From: Glandiceps talaboti
Taxonomy: Eukaryota > Hemichordata > Enteropneusta > Spengelidae
Direction: 5' to 3'
DNA length: 64,000 nt
Assembly: GCF_964340395.1 (NCBI RefSeq)
Contig: NC_135560.1
Location: 7,552,598-7,616,597 of the forward strand
A program made the translations under genes and the position numbers. The notes below the pieces were generated by a model, which did not search any database, was not told the origin of the DNA, and saw only the letters and a program-made list of their open reading frames with translations. Shown piece by piece: positions 12,411 to 24,099 of this stretch. Every line of letters starts with the position of its first letter. The stretch's first letter is position 1.

Positions 12411-13159
12411 ATGTATTGTCTCGTGGCAGTCAGCGTAAATACAATACCTGTACAATGAATATTCTCGACTCCTAAGTGCTTATTACCTGCAGTGGTGTTC
12501 CCCTTTATAGGAAAATGAACCTTAGAGGGATGAAATTTGTAATAAAGTTAGAAATAAGTACACAAGAACTGCAGTATGGACTTGATACTTCTTTTTTTAA
12601 TATTAGAGAAGATGTCATGTACACATTCCATAATATCAACATTCTTGTCGGACAAAGCATATTTCTGTTCTCACAACTATAAAAAAAATCCCAGGCCTAT
12701 TTCTTCAGCTGGGAGGGGAGGGTTATAGAGGGGGGGGCATATTCTACCATTGCCCCTGATGCATATGTACAAGTTCTTGCCATAGGAATCAACTTATGAT
12801 GCGTTCATTGCCTGGTATTGTTTGAAAAAAAAGTCATAGAATAATCGTAAATTATCCCAAAATGCTAATGAGATTAGATGGAATCGTATATCTCAGATGC
12901 GTCTTAGATGCTTATCTTTCATATGTTTATCTCTGACTGAGTTTGTAAGACACTGGTATTGTATATGTATAGCAACAATAGTTTTACATACTCTCGGTGA
13001 CTTCTTTTTACGTTTTGCCATTTACTAGAGATGGAAAGATAAATATCAAGCACATTGCTTACACTGTGTGTGCGGGCGCATGTTTGTGTAATACGTATTC
13101 TATATATACAACAAAACGCACGTGCATACATACAAACACACATTATAGTGTATATAATG

Positions 13160-14081
13160 GATATTGTTAACGCTTTTATATCCGCTGGCGAATTACGTAC
13201 AAAAGCACGCAACCTTATAGTCCGTCGACCTAGGACAGTCGTGTTTTATTTACTACCCAAAATACATAAGGTTAATATTCCTGGTAGGCCCATCGTCTCA
13301 GCTTGTAACTGTCCTACGGAACACATATCTCAGCCTACCTACATTAAAGATACGAACCATGCTCTTAAAGTACTTAAATGGCTTCCAATTCCAACAAGGT
13401 AAGCCACGATACCTTATTTCTATGGACGTTTAAGTCCTTGTATACTTCCTTACCATATAATGAAGGTTTAGTTGCAAATGAACACTACCTTAATTTAAGA
13501 CCTGTACTTGACCCTCCTACCCACGTACTTCTGAGATTGGCTGAACTTGTTCTTACGTGTAATTATTTTACCTTTAATGACAGGTATTTTGTGCAGAAAC
13601 GCGGCGTTGGTATGGGAAGTTGTCTTGGACCTAGTTATGCTTGTTTATTTATGTCTTATCAAGAACACCTTATTTTTAGTTCGCATCAAGGGATCTTACC
13701 TGATCTATATAAACGACTTATTGATGACGGCGTTGGTGCAGCTTCACTCAAACTTGAGGACCGTATGCAATTTATTAACTACATAATATGTCATTTTAAT
13801 CCTGCTATTCAGTATACTTATGATATTTCTGAAATAACTATCAATTTCCTTGACATCTCTCTTAGGATTGATGGTGATGATATAGCTACATCTATTTATA
13901 CTAAACCTACTGATTCACATTCATATTTGCAGTATGGTTCATCACATCCTAATAAGTGTAAAGATTCCATTCCCTATTCACAATTACTTCGTTTACGTCG
14001 TTTGTATTAGTGATTTGGATTTCAGAGAAAAGTCTGCTGAATTTTGCACGTACTTCCATCAACGTGGTTATCCAATGTCGG
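13160..14081 (+). pseudogene. Penelope-like element reverse transcriptase, 5' part (decayed)
   Basis: Translation in two frames gives hallmarks of Penelope-like reverse transcriptase in order: [31 protein letters not shown] (palm aspartate, -1 frame) then KSLYTSLPYNEG, LAELVLTCNYF, YFVQKRGVGMGSCLGPSYA, RLIDDGVGA (the YIDD-type motif, Tyr replaced by Leu), INFLDISLRI and SIYTKPTDSHSYLQYGSS, then SIPYSQLLRLRR. Decay is clear: a +1 frameshift near 13425 just after the palm Asp, a likely in-frame deletion after CNCPTEHIS (near 13335), and a frame change near 14005. The 5' end of the element is missing. The family copies RNA into DNA by target-primed synthesis and usually ends in a GIY-YIG nuclease. 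The reading frame continues beyond a nested transposon at 14085-16821. Confidence 0.9.
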
Positions 14082-14084
14082 TTA

Positions 14085-16821
14085 GGGAGCGATCAGTTTT
14101 TACGGCCGGGGGTGGGCCGGTAAATCGGGGGGGGGGCACCTCAATTTTGGACTCAAAGAAGGGGGGGGGGTCATCATTTTTACGAGGTGAATAAAGGGGG
14201 GGGGGGGTCACCTTGTTTTCAACTAAACAAAATCATGAGCCATGCTCCTGTACTTCAATGTCCATACATTTAATATCATAACTAGGCCAAAACCCCCAAG
14301 CTCACATAACTGGGTAGATTCATTTGTGACCGGCTGCCTCACAGTGATATCATAGATAGTGCCCTTGGCATGGAGATTGCACATCGTACATAGAATTTGC
14401 ATGCGTAGTCATTGTACTGCAATGCATCCTTGGGTAAAACCACCAAAAAAACATCGCTTAGTGTATAGGACACGCATGTGTACTAGTCATTGAGCCGCTA
14501 TGGTGCTGCTTGTGGGCACTGTGCAAGCTATTAAACAAAAAATGTATGTGCATAAAATAAACCATAAACAAATAGATATAAATATACAATCATTCAAATA
14601 TAACATAAACTCTGTCTCTTGATACATCCAATACATATGGTATGGCATCACAACACTGCACCATGGCCACCTTTAAGCAACAGTTATTTGTTAGAAAATT
14701 GACTTCTCGCTATTGCATGCCATGAGTTGCATTGTGTCATCTTGTGGAACAAAAACTTGCATGTGTAGCTGTACATGTAAAACATAAGAAATGAAATACC
14801 TTAAGATTTACTGGCTCTAAAATCTGTTCCTCCATTGACCTGAACATATTGAATTGTGTACAAACATAGGACACTTTGAAATAATATTTGGCAAACACTG
14901 TGATTGAAAGTGCCTGACCCAGCCTGTGTCTAGATATTGGATATTCAATGTCCATGTATATAGTTAGTCTAGTTCCTATACATTTTTGTACATATAATGT
15001 ATGATAACTACAATCATCTCCATTAGAAGTTCCAAATTGATTCATGGTTGAGATCAATAGTTCAATGTAGGGTAAAAACTAAATTCTTTTAGTGAGGGAT
15101 GGGGTGAGAGGAGGTCTTTTATAATGAAATCTGTTTTGTACCCCAATACAAACTTTTCTAAAAATGTCAAATTGAAAAATGGGAAAAATATTTGTTATGT
15201 ATGGCCCTAGAATACATTATTGTGCCAATAAAAAGGCTATTTTTTCCTCACTACATACTGGCTTTGTATTCATAGCACTACATGATACTACATACTGATT
15301 TGAAATTGATTGTGTTGTCTGCAACAATTTTACCAATTTAGTTAGAAGGGGTGAGGAAGGGATTCTGAGGCCTTTTTTTACCTACTGATCTCACCCCTAA
15401 TATGTTGATTGTACAAACTATTGAACTGTTACTTTAGCATAGGTATAGTACGAACTACATGTCTTATCAAAAATAACTTTTTTGTGTTCGTGTTTCACTT
15501 CTTCTCTGATACCTGTGACCATCACCAAGTTTAATACATGTTACCAGGCTACATGTGAAACCCCCTTTTGTCTTGCTATTGTTTTACACCATAAACTACC
15601 AAGAAAGAAATATATTCCAAGGTGAACACAATATTAATCGGATTTTCAGAGAATATATATTATGTGAATGACTGATAAACAAAGTTATAAACACAGACTT
15701 GTTTGATGATGATCTAGTAAAGGGCTATTTACTGTAGCCAGGACTTCTATAGTACTGACACGGTGCAAAGTTATGAGGAAAATTAGATTTTACATCTCCT
15801 CTGGAATATCTAGTATCCACATTGAGTGACTGTATACTGAGAGTAAAATTTTGTCAGCAGATCATAATGTTACATTTCCATGGTATTAGAGTGTATTTAT
15901 TTTAAAGGCTATCATGTTGCCAGCAATATACTGGACAACATAGCCTGTAGTAAGTGAATTGAATTAGTAATCTAGTTTAGAAACTGCTGTAGTACAGAAA
16001 ACAGTTTTATGACATTTTTTAATTTCTATTTTGAAACCAATGACATTTATCACATTTCATTATTCTAAACCTTTCAAAATTATCAGTGTGGTCAATGAAT
16101 GGGGGAGGGAGGGTGGAGTTTTGAGTCAGTGCCATGATTAAACTGAACAATTATGATCAGGACAAACAAGTGCCTTGAGGAGTGCAAACGTGTACATGTA
16201 TGGAAAGCCGCAGTTGTGTTAAGTCTAAAGAAAACTATATATTATGACTATATGATGTGAACATATCTTTATATGATGTAAACAATTCATTATATGATGC
16301 AAGTACATCATTATGTGTAACAGTTACGGACATGGGTTTACAAGTATATTAACTCCATTTATAATATTGTACTTGATAATTAGCTGAATTAATAAATATT
16401 AATAGTTCACTCAATCTAAGAGATATCCTAGAACTTTTGGTTATTAAAACCATGGACATTTTGTATGTCTGTGAACAGACAATCATACTTTTCATAGGGT
16501 TCCTATCTAAAGAGCTTTATACATGTGAACCAATGGATTTTGGTTAGCAATTTACCAGATACACTTAAAATTACTGAAAATGTAACATGTAAAATTAACT
16601 GTGCAGTGTGCGGTATTATGCTTTGAGAATAGTGTCTTTTGCAAGAACAAAAAGAGTGTCTCTTGTCAACAGATGGGGGGGGGGGGGTCCATTGTGTTTT
16701 TTTATTTGTCAGAGAGGGGTTGGATTGTTTTGTGAATGAATTGCAGGGGGTCACTATTTTTAAGTACAACATGAACAAAAAGTCATCGGCCCACCCCCGG
16801 CCGTAAAAACTGATCACTCCC
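14085..16821. mobile_element. Harbinger-like TIR element (family B, copy 1), 2737 bp, nested in the PLE
   Basis: Ends are inverted repeats: GGGAGCGATCAGTTTTTACG at the left and its near-complement ending ACTGATCACTCCC at the right, each followed inside by CCGGGGGTGGGCCG or its complement. TTA flanks both sides (14082-14084 and 16822-16824), the duplication expected of PIF/Harbinger (TWA). G runs of 7-11 lie inside the left end and again near 16677-16687. I see no transposase, so it is non-autonomous. Removing it in thought rejoins the PLE frame (PMSV before, TNEALLK after), which independently fixes the boundaries. The right-hand 450 bp match 42522-43003 in inverse orientation. Confidence 0.9.
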
Positions 16822-17160
16822 TTACCAATGAGGCTTTACTTAAAGTATCATCTTTGTCTAGGGAAGCTTGTATCAAATCACATGATCAGAAGAGTAACAA
16901 CGATCGCGATCGTCCCATATTAGCTCTAACATACCACAGCTTGGCGTCGTGATACCAGTCTTAGAGATATGGTGGTCCATACAGAACAACACGAATTGGA
17001 AGTTAATGCTAGTTCATTTCCATGCGATCGTACTCGATGTGGTACATTATTAATACTAATCTTGTCTTTGGCCCTAAGAACAGTGTGCCTGTTATACGGG
17101 TAGATTTACGTGTATTAGTACTAATGTAGTGTATTGCAAAAATGTCATTTGATATCCGAG
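16822..17160 (+). pseudogene. Penelope-like element, C-terminal coding part after the nested insertion
   Basis: Continues the element at 13.1 kb: NEALLKVSSLSREA, NDRDRPILALTYHSL, SLRDMVVHTEQ, SFPCDRTRCGT, GRFTCISTNVVYC in shifting frames. The RTRCGT and STNVVYC motifs are the linker leading to the GIY-YIG endonuclease in this family; the nuclease itself is not readable past 17135. There are several stops and frameshifts. Confidence 0.75.
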
Positions 17161-18256
17161 TGAAAATACTAACATTTCGACAGGAAAGGCAGCTGTGCCT
17201 CGCGTTAACTCTCAGGAATTTCATTATTTATTTTCATTGTCTGTGTCAATAGCATTTCGTCAAGGTGACTATAATTATGTGCCCTACACGTGATGTGTAA
17301 GCATTAATCGGGTATTAACGTGACAGTTGGTGTATGTATGAACATGTGCCAATTGTCACGTTTTAACCCGAATGCTTACGCATCATTGAACCCTCTCGTT
17401 ACTCTTGCAAGTACTTTGTACATTGTCATTGCTCTATGTACGCATCTGGCTATTAAAATTTAGGAGAGAAAAAAACCGAATTTTCGTTGACCAGTCTCGT
17501 GTCTTAATTTATTCAATCTGTGAATGTGCAAAACTATTGTGGAATTAGCTATTTTAGAACATCCCTGAAAAAAACCTCTGGATATCATGAAACTAATTTT
17601 CTCAGGTAGCCCTTAAAACAAATTTGACATTGTCGCATTTCTTTTGTAATATTTCACCAAATGGCATCAGAATTAGTTCAAAATTTTTAAAATCGGCTTA
17701 TGATCGACCCAACTCATACTCTCCCCTGCCGTGTCATGGGTCCATTGATTCTCGAACTCTTACGTGTCTCTTTTCGCGTCTGACAGCATTTTTACCACAA
17801 TAATGTTTTTTGTTGCTGAAATATTTGAACAGGGAGGGGAGGAGATCATGTTTTAGTCCAGAGAGCACATAACCGTCCTGGAAAAACCAGAAATAAAACC
17901 ACCCCCCGTAATTCTTAGGAAAAAAAGTGTCTGGAAACGTTTAACCTGTATTCGAAAAGCAAGGCAGCATATGCTGAAAAAAGTCTGGCATCTTTTTTAC
18001 AGAAGGGTGACTTTTGTGAAACGGAAATAAAAAGCTGATCTAGAACTGCAACATGCAAAATGAAATAATGAATAATTTCGTAGTGGATATGCACAACGTA
18101 CTGGTGGCAATGCTAGACTCACGAATACTAGCACACTTTTCATTTTACTAGGTTGAACAGAACACAAGTGCAAAGCTTGCCTCCTATATATTTGCCAGTC
18201 ATTACGTCACGCCAAGCCAAGACAATAATTTCCCGCTTTACTTCGAATCGCGGGAA
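17155..18256 (+). mobile_element. 3' region of the Penelope-like element (or an adjoining repeat), copy 2
   Basis: Matches 5679-6700 in inverse orientation. It holds a 94-base hairpin at 17291-17384 whose two 35-base arms contain the TAACGTGACA and AAGCATT stretches. Near the end it has CATTACGTCACGCC and TTTCCCGC. It may be the PLE 3' end and untranslated region, or a separate element that inserted at the nuclease; homology of the two copies breaks near 17155/6700 and near 18256/5679. Confidence 0.7.
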
Positions 18257-18325
18257 ATTTAATTTCTTTGCACATGACGTGAAGTGTTCACTACTGGCGG
18301 CCACGTGTCATAAATAAAGCGATAA

Positions 18326-18611
18326 GGCTGGAATCAGAATTTACAGCGGGGGGGGGGGAGAAATTTGGTGGGGGGGCATGAAAAAAATGAGGGTTCAAAT
18401 GGGGGGCATGAAAATTCTGATGGCCTGAAAGGGGGTGACCCGAAATATTTTGCTCATGATTTGAACCAAATTAAACCTCAGGAGCGGTCGTTTACCGAGT
18501 AAATTAACAAATTTCTCGCGGCTTTGCCGCAATACCTTCTAGGACCTATATTTAGTGATGGGTTGGGTGACAGCTATGCCAATTTTTTTTATATGCCTTC
18601 CTCTGTCTGTA

Positions 18612-18648
<37 letters not shown>

Positions 18649-18696
18649 CATGTCTCTGTCTCCGTCTCTCTCTGTGTGTCGCCGTCTCTCTGTCCC

Positions 18697-18763
<67 letters not shown>

Positions 18764-19495
18764 GTCTCCCCCCCTCTCTCTCTCTATCTATCTATCTCTC
18801 TTAATTCTTCTCTCTCTGTGGAGACTTTTTTGAACAATCAAACCTCAGAAGCAGTCGTTTATACCTTGTACTTTGCAAAAATTGTACACTTCATTTACCT
18901 ACCATACATTTACATGTAATTATGATGCAGTCAATAGCCAAACAAATGTGTGTGTCTGCCAAAATATCTCTGAATAGAGATAAGTTAAAGTGTAGGTAAT
19001 GTAGCCACTCAGTTGTATAGTAATGTATTAACTTGAGTAAACTGGGATATTGAAGACAATTTTCAAGGTACTCTATGGCTTTAAAATTTTATGCCTTTAA
19101 ATGGCCCCCTACGTGACACTGTCCTTATTTTTTAAAGAAGTTCTTACTGTGTGAGGGGGAAATCCCCTCCTACACCCTCCCCACTAGCTATCGGGGGGGG
19201 GGTTGTTTGTGCTCAGAATCACGATTGAAAGATAAAACCCTGCTGACTAAGTATCTCAAAGTACAGCCAATGTGAGACCTTTTTCACAAAGCCCACATAT
19301 ATACATAAAGAAATGTATGGACGCTGAAGTTGATTTCCACAGTTAGTTTAATGTAGTGGACCATACCATCAACTCTGAAGTGGAGCGGGGGGGGGGGTAC
19401 TGTATCATTACACGTTAAAATATGTGTAGCCGGGAGGGGGGGCAACGAAAATCCAAAATAATCCCCCCCCCCCGCCGTAAATTCTGACTCCAGCC
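18326..19495. mobile_element. Harbinger-like TIR element (family A, copy 1), 1170 bp
   Basis: Ends are GGCTGGAATCAGAATTTAC and, in complement, GTAAATTCTGACTCCAGCC, with TAA on each side (18323-18325 and 19496-19498). G tracts of 7-11 follow the left end, C tracts precede the right end, and another G tract lies near 19192. No transposase is seen. A (TCTG)n/(TC)n microsatellite sits inside at 18605-18768, starting directly after ATATGCCTT. Related copies lie at 35805-35995 (-), about 36655-37458 (+) and 62720-63120 (+, degenerate). Confidence 0.9.
18605..18768. repeat. (TCTG)n / (TC)n microsatellite inside family A copy 1
   Basis: Two TCTG arrays separated by TC-rich sequence and ending in (TC)n and a C run. 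The open frames here ([14 protein letters not shown]) are artefacts. Confidence 0.95.
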
Positions 19496-19498
19496 TAA

Positions 19499-22400
19499 TC
19501 TGGTTAAGCCATGACTCGGAGTCGTATACTGACGCTACACAAATACTTTGTCCTTGTTTCCAAGAAACAAATTAGACAATGAAATATAAACACCTCGCTC
19601 GGAACGGAAAATTTAAAACAATTTAATTGGGATGAATTGATCCTTCCGTTCAGATGAAAACCCTATTAAGAGTTATTACAATCAATTTACGTACTTATCG
19701 TGTCACCGTTTTCGGAGAAACTGACGTTGAATAATTGATAGAATTCTTTTAATCTCGATCAAGGTAATAGTAGATGGATCGAAATGTGACTGTCGCTATA
19801 TCAAATCTGCTCTAGCTGAAACTGAACAATTTTTGGAAACTGTTTTGTTACATATAATTACTTGTAATATCGTATACCCTGAACAGTATTGAATCACCTG
19901 TGGATAAACGTCTTTGTAATGTGTATAGCTGTATATATGATATGGTACGATAATCCAATCAATTGATTTTTGAGTTCATGCCTTAAAATTAGCTGCCCAG
20001 CGCGATCACGATTTCAACCTGTACTCAGTACTTGTGGATAAAATCGACCTCGAATTAACATGTATATAAGCTCTTAATAGTGTTGGTTGTCTGATCGAAA
20101 ATTGGTACGTCAGTTACATCTAGCGCAGTCTAATCATGAGTCCTATTTTAAAGAATTAAATCGTTTGAATGGAGATGGCGGGGATTTAGCCAAAACAGTA
20201 ATAACCACCTCACTCGGTTTACAATATAAACGTGAGTATCTTTATTTTTTTAAATAAAACCTGTATTTGCCTTTTCTCAAGCTGCAATGAAAGACACATA
20301 AATTTATAATTGTATTATTACACATTGAGAAAAAAGACAGTTCATGTAATTTCTGAGTAAGATGTAAGTTATAGAATCATACATATCTCTAAGTGTGTCC
20401 TCTTCACATTCAAAAGGAACATTAAAAGTGTTCCTTTAAAGGCCAGGGTCTCAATCCCAGGTTCTTGCCTCAGTGTCATCTTTACCATAAAGATTACATA
20501 GAACTCTAGCCAGAGAACATGAAACTGTAAGAGTAATGTGGAATCATTCTTATGTACGTCCTGGTCTAACTTTGCTGTAAATCGACCCGACAGCTGTTTT
20601 CACATATAAATTTTAATCCCAACCCTTTTAATAACCAAATACCAATACACAGTATAATTTTTGGTGTTATAATTCATATCTACTAATAGTTGTACAGATA
20701 TGGTCCTTAATATGTGAATTGTATGTCTTTTAGTGCAAGCGTATTTTAGCTTATGCGTAAACCTCTGTACAATCTGTTTTCTCAGAACGTGTAGACAAGG
20801 GTTCTCCAGTGATAACAAGTTTTGTAACCTGACCCCTATATATGAGAACTATCCAAGTTATCAAAGGAGAGCGGCAACGGACGACGGGCGCCAAGGCTTC
20901 GTGTGCGTTTGATTATTCTGCATGCAAGTCACATAGTCAAAAGCCTTTGAAGTGAATGCAGGGGGCAGTAGAAGAGAGTTGGCAATCCTCCACACTGACA
21001 TTTGGAATTTAATTTGAATTTTTGCGCTATTGGGATTCAGTACCCGGAGCAATAATTTGATATCTTTTATCTAACAGTAACGACTCCGGGTTGACTAGAT
21101 TCGGGTTATAGATAATCAAATTACATTACCTTTTCCATCGGAGAAACAGTTCGAATTTGTCCATTTAGAGTCTAGATAGCACAAATCGCAGACCTATAGA
21201 TCTAATAAGTGGTCTGGGCACGCATGTAATTACGACAGCATTCTGTCACCTAGCCTATTCACACTTAATGCTGACCAGATGGCGGGATTTAAGTTGTGAT
21301 GAACAAATTGAACTTGGACAGTCATGGAGGTAGTCCTACCTCCAAGGGCAGCTGCAGTGAGTCCATTTTCATGAGTTTAAAATCATTTTGTACGCAACAT
21401 ACGGCACGCAAATTAAAGGAATTAACAATACATTTCGCCTCCTATTAAACCATAGACCCTACATGAGGTCCATGATCAAACTGTAGTAAATTCAAAGGGA
21501 GGAATGTTTCAAATTCAGTGAACTTTCGTGCAGCGTGTTATAAGTCATAATATATTGATGTAGTTGGAACTGTAGTACATGCGCAAAGGGATTCGTCAAA
21601 TCTCAAATTTGTTGGACTTTTGTATAATGTATTATTAACATGTAATTCGTTATCTGTGCATTGTAAGTGAGTATCAGAACGCCATTCATACATTAGATAT
21701 GTGAACTTCAAATACATATTACGACAAAGAGTTAGAGCAATGGACCCACAGAAGAAGGTCGCAGCACCTTAAAACGTTTTGGAAATACTCAGTGTGGACA
21801 TTATGAAGATTGCTTATTATAACGACAATATACAAAAGGATACATGTCCAAGATTAATACAATAAACGTTTCTATTTCCATCACAAACAGTTTTAAGAAA
21901 GCTGTGTCTGAATTAGCTTTCGTCTTTCCATTTTGGACTTCATATGGCTAATACCACACATAGAATGTCTATAGATTACTTTCTGATAAAGTATACATAC
22001 CAAATGTGCACAATATACTGTAGAATAACTGTTCATAACTCCTTAATTAAACATACTACCAGGAAGCGTTGAATTCATGCACAGACACTTGTCTGTGATT
22101 CATGTGATCATAACAAAGCGGGCAGCGTCTAAAGTTTTGAATAAGGTTTGGAGAGAACCCAGTAGTTATCATTACTAATAATGGAGCAATAATATTTGGG
22201 AAATGGTGCGGCTACACCAAACTTAATAACCACGAATAACTCTCACAACAGTTTATTTTATGAATACAATATACATGTATAAAATATTGATTAAAATTGA
22301 TTGATTTAGTTGACAGAGGGGCCTTCTGGACTAAATGATTGCGAACGTTGAACTCTGAAAATATGAATAATGAAACACCTGGCATTTTACATAATAACAC

Positions 22401-22685
22401 GTACGTTAACTTTTAACTTTCCCACCTATTTTCATACCTTTTTTTGTTTACTGTTTTTCACACCCTAGCTTTCTGTAGTCTTACTGCTAGACGTGTGGGC
22501 TTTCTTCCGATACGATAAGCGAACGAAGTTCCTCGATAGTGATGTTCGGTCGTTTGTCGTATTCTATCGGAAGAACATCCGAGGTCTATGTAGCTAGACT
22601 AAGCTTATTATTTCAAACGTAATGATGCCCTTTAGTTGAGTTTTGTTGAGACCATCTAGTTTTCATTCTTGTGTTTTAAGAAATG
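19499..22685. other. Intergenic, no gene seen
   Basis: AT-rich unique-looking DNA without coding signal on either strand. Only small features are visible: a 25-base hairpin near 20416 (AAAGGAAC/GTTCCTTT) and an imperfect 29-base-arm hairpin at 22500-22574 that resembles one at about 36100-36190. Confidence 0.6.
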
Positions 22686-22689
22686 GGTA

Positions 22690-23100
22690 TGTCATGATGG
22701 GGGAATAATTATAGAGTGGTCGGCTTTGAATCTGCAGATTGCAGGTTCGATCCCCCATTGCTGCCGTTTGTTTCTGATGGACAAGATTTGAATCACGGTT
22801 GTGCCTCAACTGTATGATTGAGGACCTGATAGGATAGAGATTGCAATGTGAATGTTTTACTCATATGGGCTTTTAGAGGCTGCAATGGATTGCATGCTCC
22901 CCAGGAAGCTGAGGAAGTAAAGGGCCGTTCATTCTCGCAAACCAGAGCTGTTATTTCTCCGCAACACTGGGGTGCGTCATGGACGGTGCCGTAAAAGTGG
23001 ATGTGTTTTACGACGACGATGGGGCCGCTATAGATCCGTGCCGGGTAATAATTGTAAAGCGCTTTGAGCACAGAGTGGATTATCATTCTTATAATATGTT
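22690..23100 (+). mobile_element. tRNA-derived SINE
   Basis: An RNA polymerase III-type head is visible: ATAGAGTGGTCGG (A-box-like, about 22711) and GGTTCGATCCC (B box, 22744-22754), spaced as in a tRNA gene. The following body shares its core (22939-22997) with 12319-12393. The tail holds TGTAAAGCGCTTTGAGCAC (near 23052), the kind of tail shared with CR1/L2-type LINEs that would mobilise it. The cloverleaf is not convincing, so this is not a functional tRNA gene. Confidence 0.7.
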
Positions 23101-23557
23101 TTAAGCTAACTGTCGTTTTCTTTTTCTATTTAATGAATACGATCCACAGACAAGGGAGATTGTCTGTGATACGATGTTGCCGCGGGTGAGGCTTAGTTTA
23201 AAATAAGTACGATTACCCTTTAGATAAATTGCTGTACAAGGCAAACCATAGACCCTCCACCAACATATTGACTGCGATTTGATTTTGCAATTCATTACGA
23301 ATTTTAATGAATCTATCCCAAATTTAGTTGACCTCTTCAGCAAAATGGTCGTGAGAGAACGTTAACTGTCGAACAAATATAACGATGGGGTGGATGCCCG
23401 CCTCTGAACTATTGAAGCATTTAGGTCATGACGTCGCTTTCCTAGCACAAACTGACCAGGTTTCATTCTACTAAAATGGCATCATTATGTCAATAATTAT
23501 AATAATAGTACATAGAAATCATAATTTTTATAATAATCAGGTTTATTCAAATATTAA

Positions 23558-24020
23558 CCACCCTACCTGGGGTAGTTTTGTATGCTGAGTTCAAAAAAGG
23601 GGGTCATTTTATGAACATATGTTGCCATGGTAACCAAAATCACCATAATATGTTAATCATTTTTCCAAAAATTGACATAAAACATTGAAAAATAAGATAA
23701 TACAGTGAAAAAATGTCCTTGTATTAGACATGTATGAGTTAGTGCTACCTGGTGTAACATAAATTGTATAAAATTGGATGGCTGTTTCCATGGAAACATA
23801 AGGTAGACGTGAAAATCATGTTTTCATTGCATACACAAACATCTCACAAATAACATTATAAATTTTTATTTGCACACTGACCCCACTACCAAGGGTAGTT
23901 TGTCATGCTGAATTCAAAAAAGTGGTCATTTAATGAACATCAGTTGCCATGGTAACCAAAATAACCATATTATGTGATTTTTTGAAAAATTAGACATAAA
24001 ACACTTTAAAAATTTCAAAT
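23558..24020. repeat. Two-copy direct repeat, period about 320 bp
   Basis: The stretch around TGGGGTAGTTTTGTATGCTG, TTCAAAAAA, GGTCATTT and GTTGCCATGGTAACCAAAAT at 23575-23650 returns at 23892-23960 with few changes. No coding potential. Confidence 0.75.
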
Positions 24021-24099
24021 TTAGGAAAAAAACATCATTGCTGTTTGAATGTATGGGTTGGTGATATATGTTGTAACAAGGTTTCATGAGTTTTGAAAT

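Noticed and set aside
22690-22765. Functional tRNA gene
   Set aside because: A and B boxes are present but arms do not fold into a good cloverleaf; read as a SINE head.
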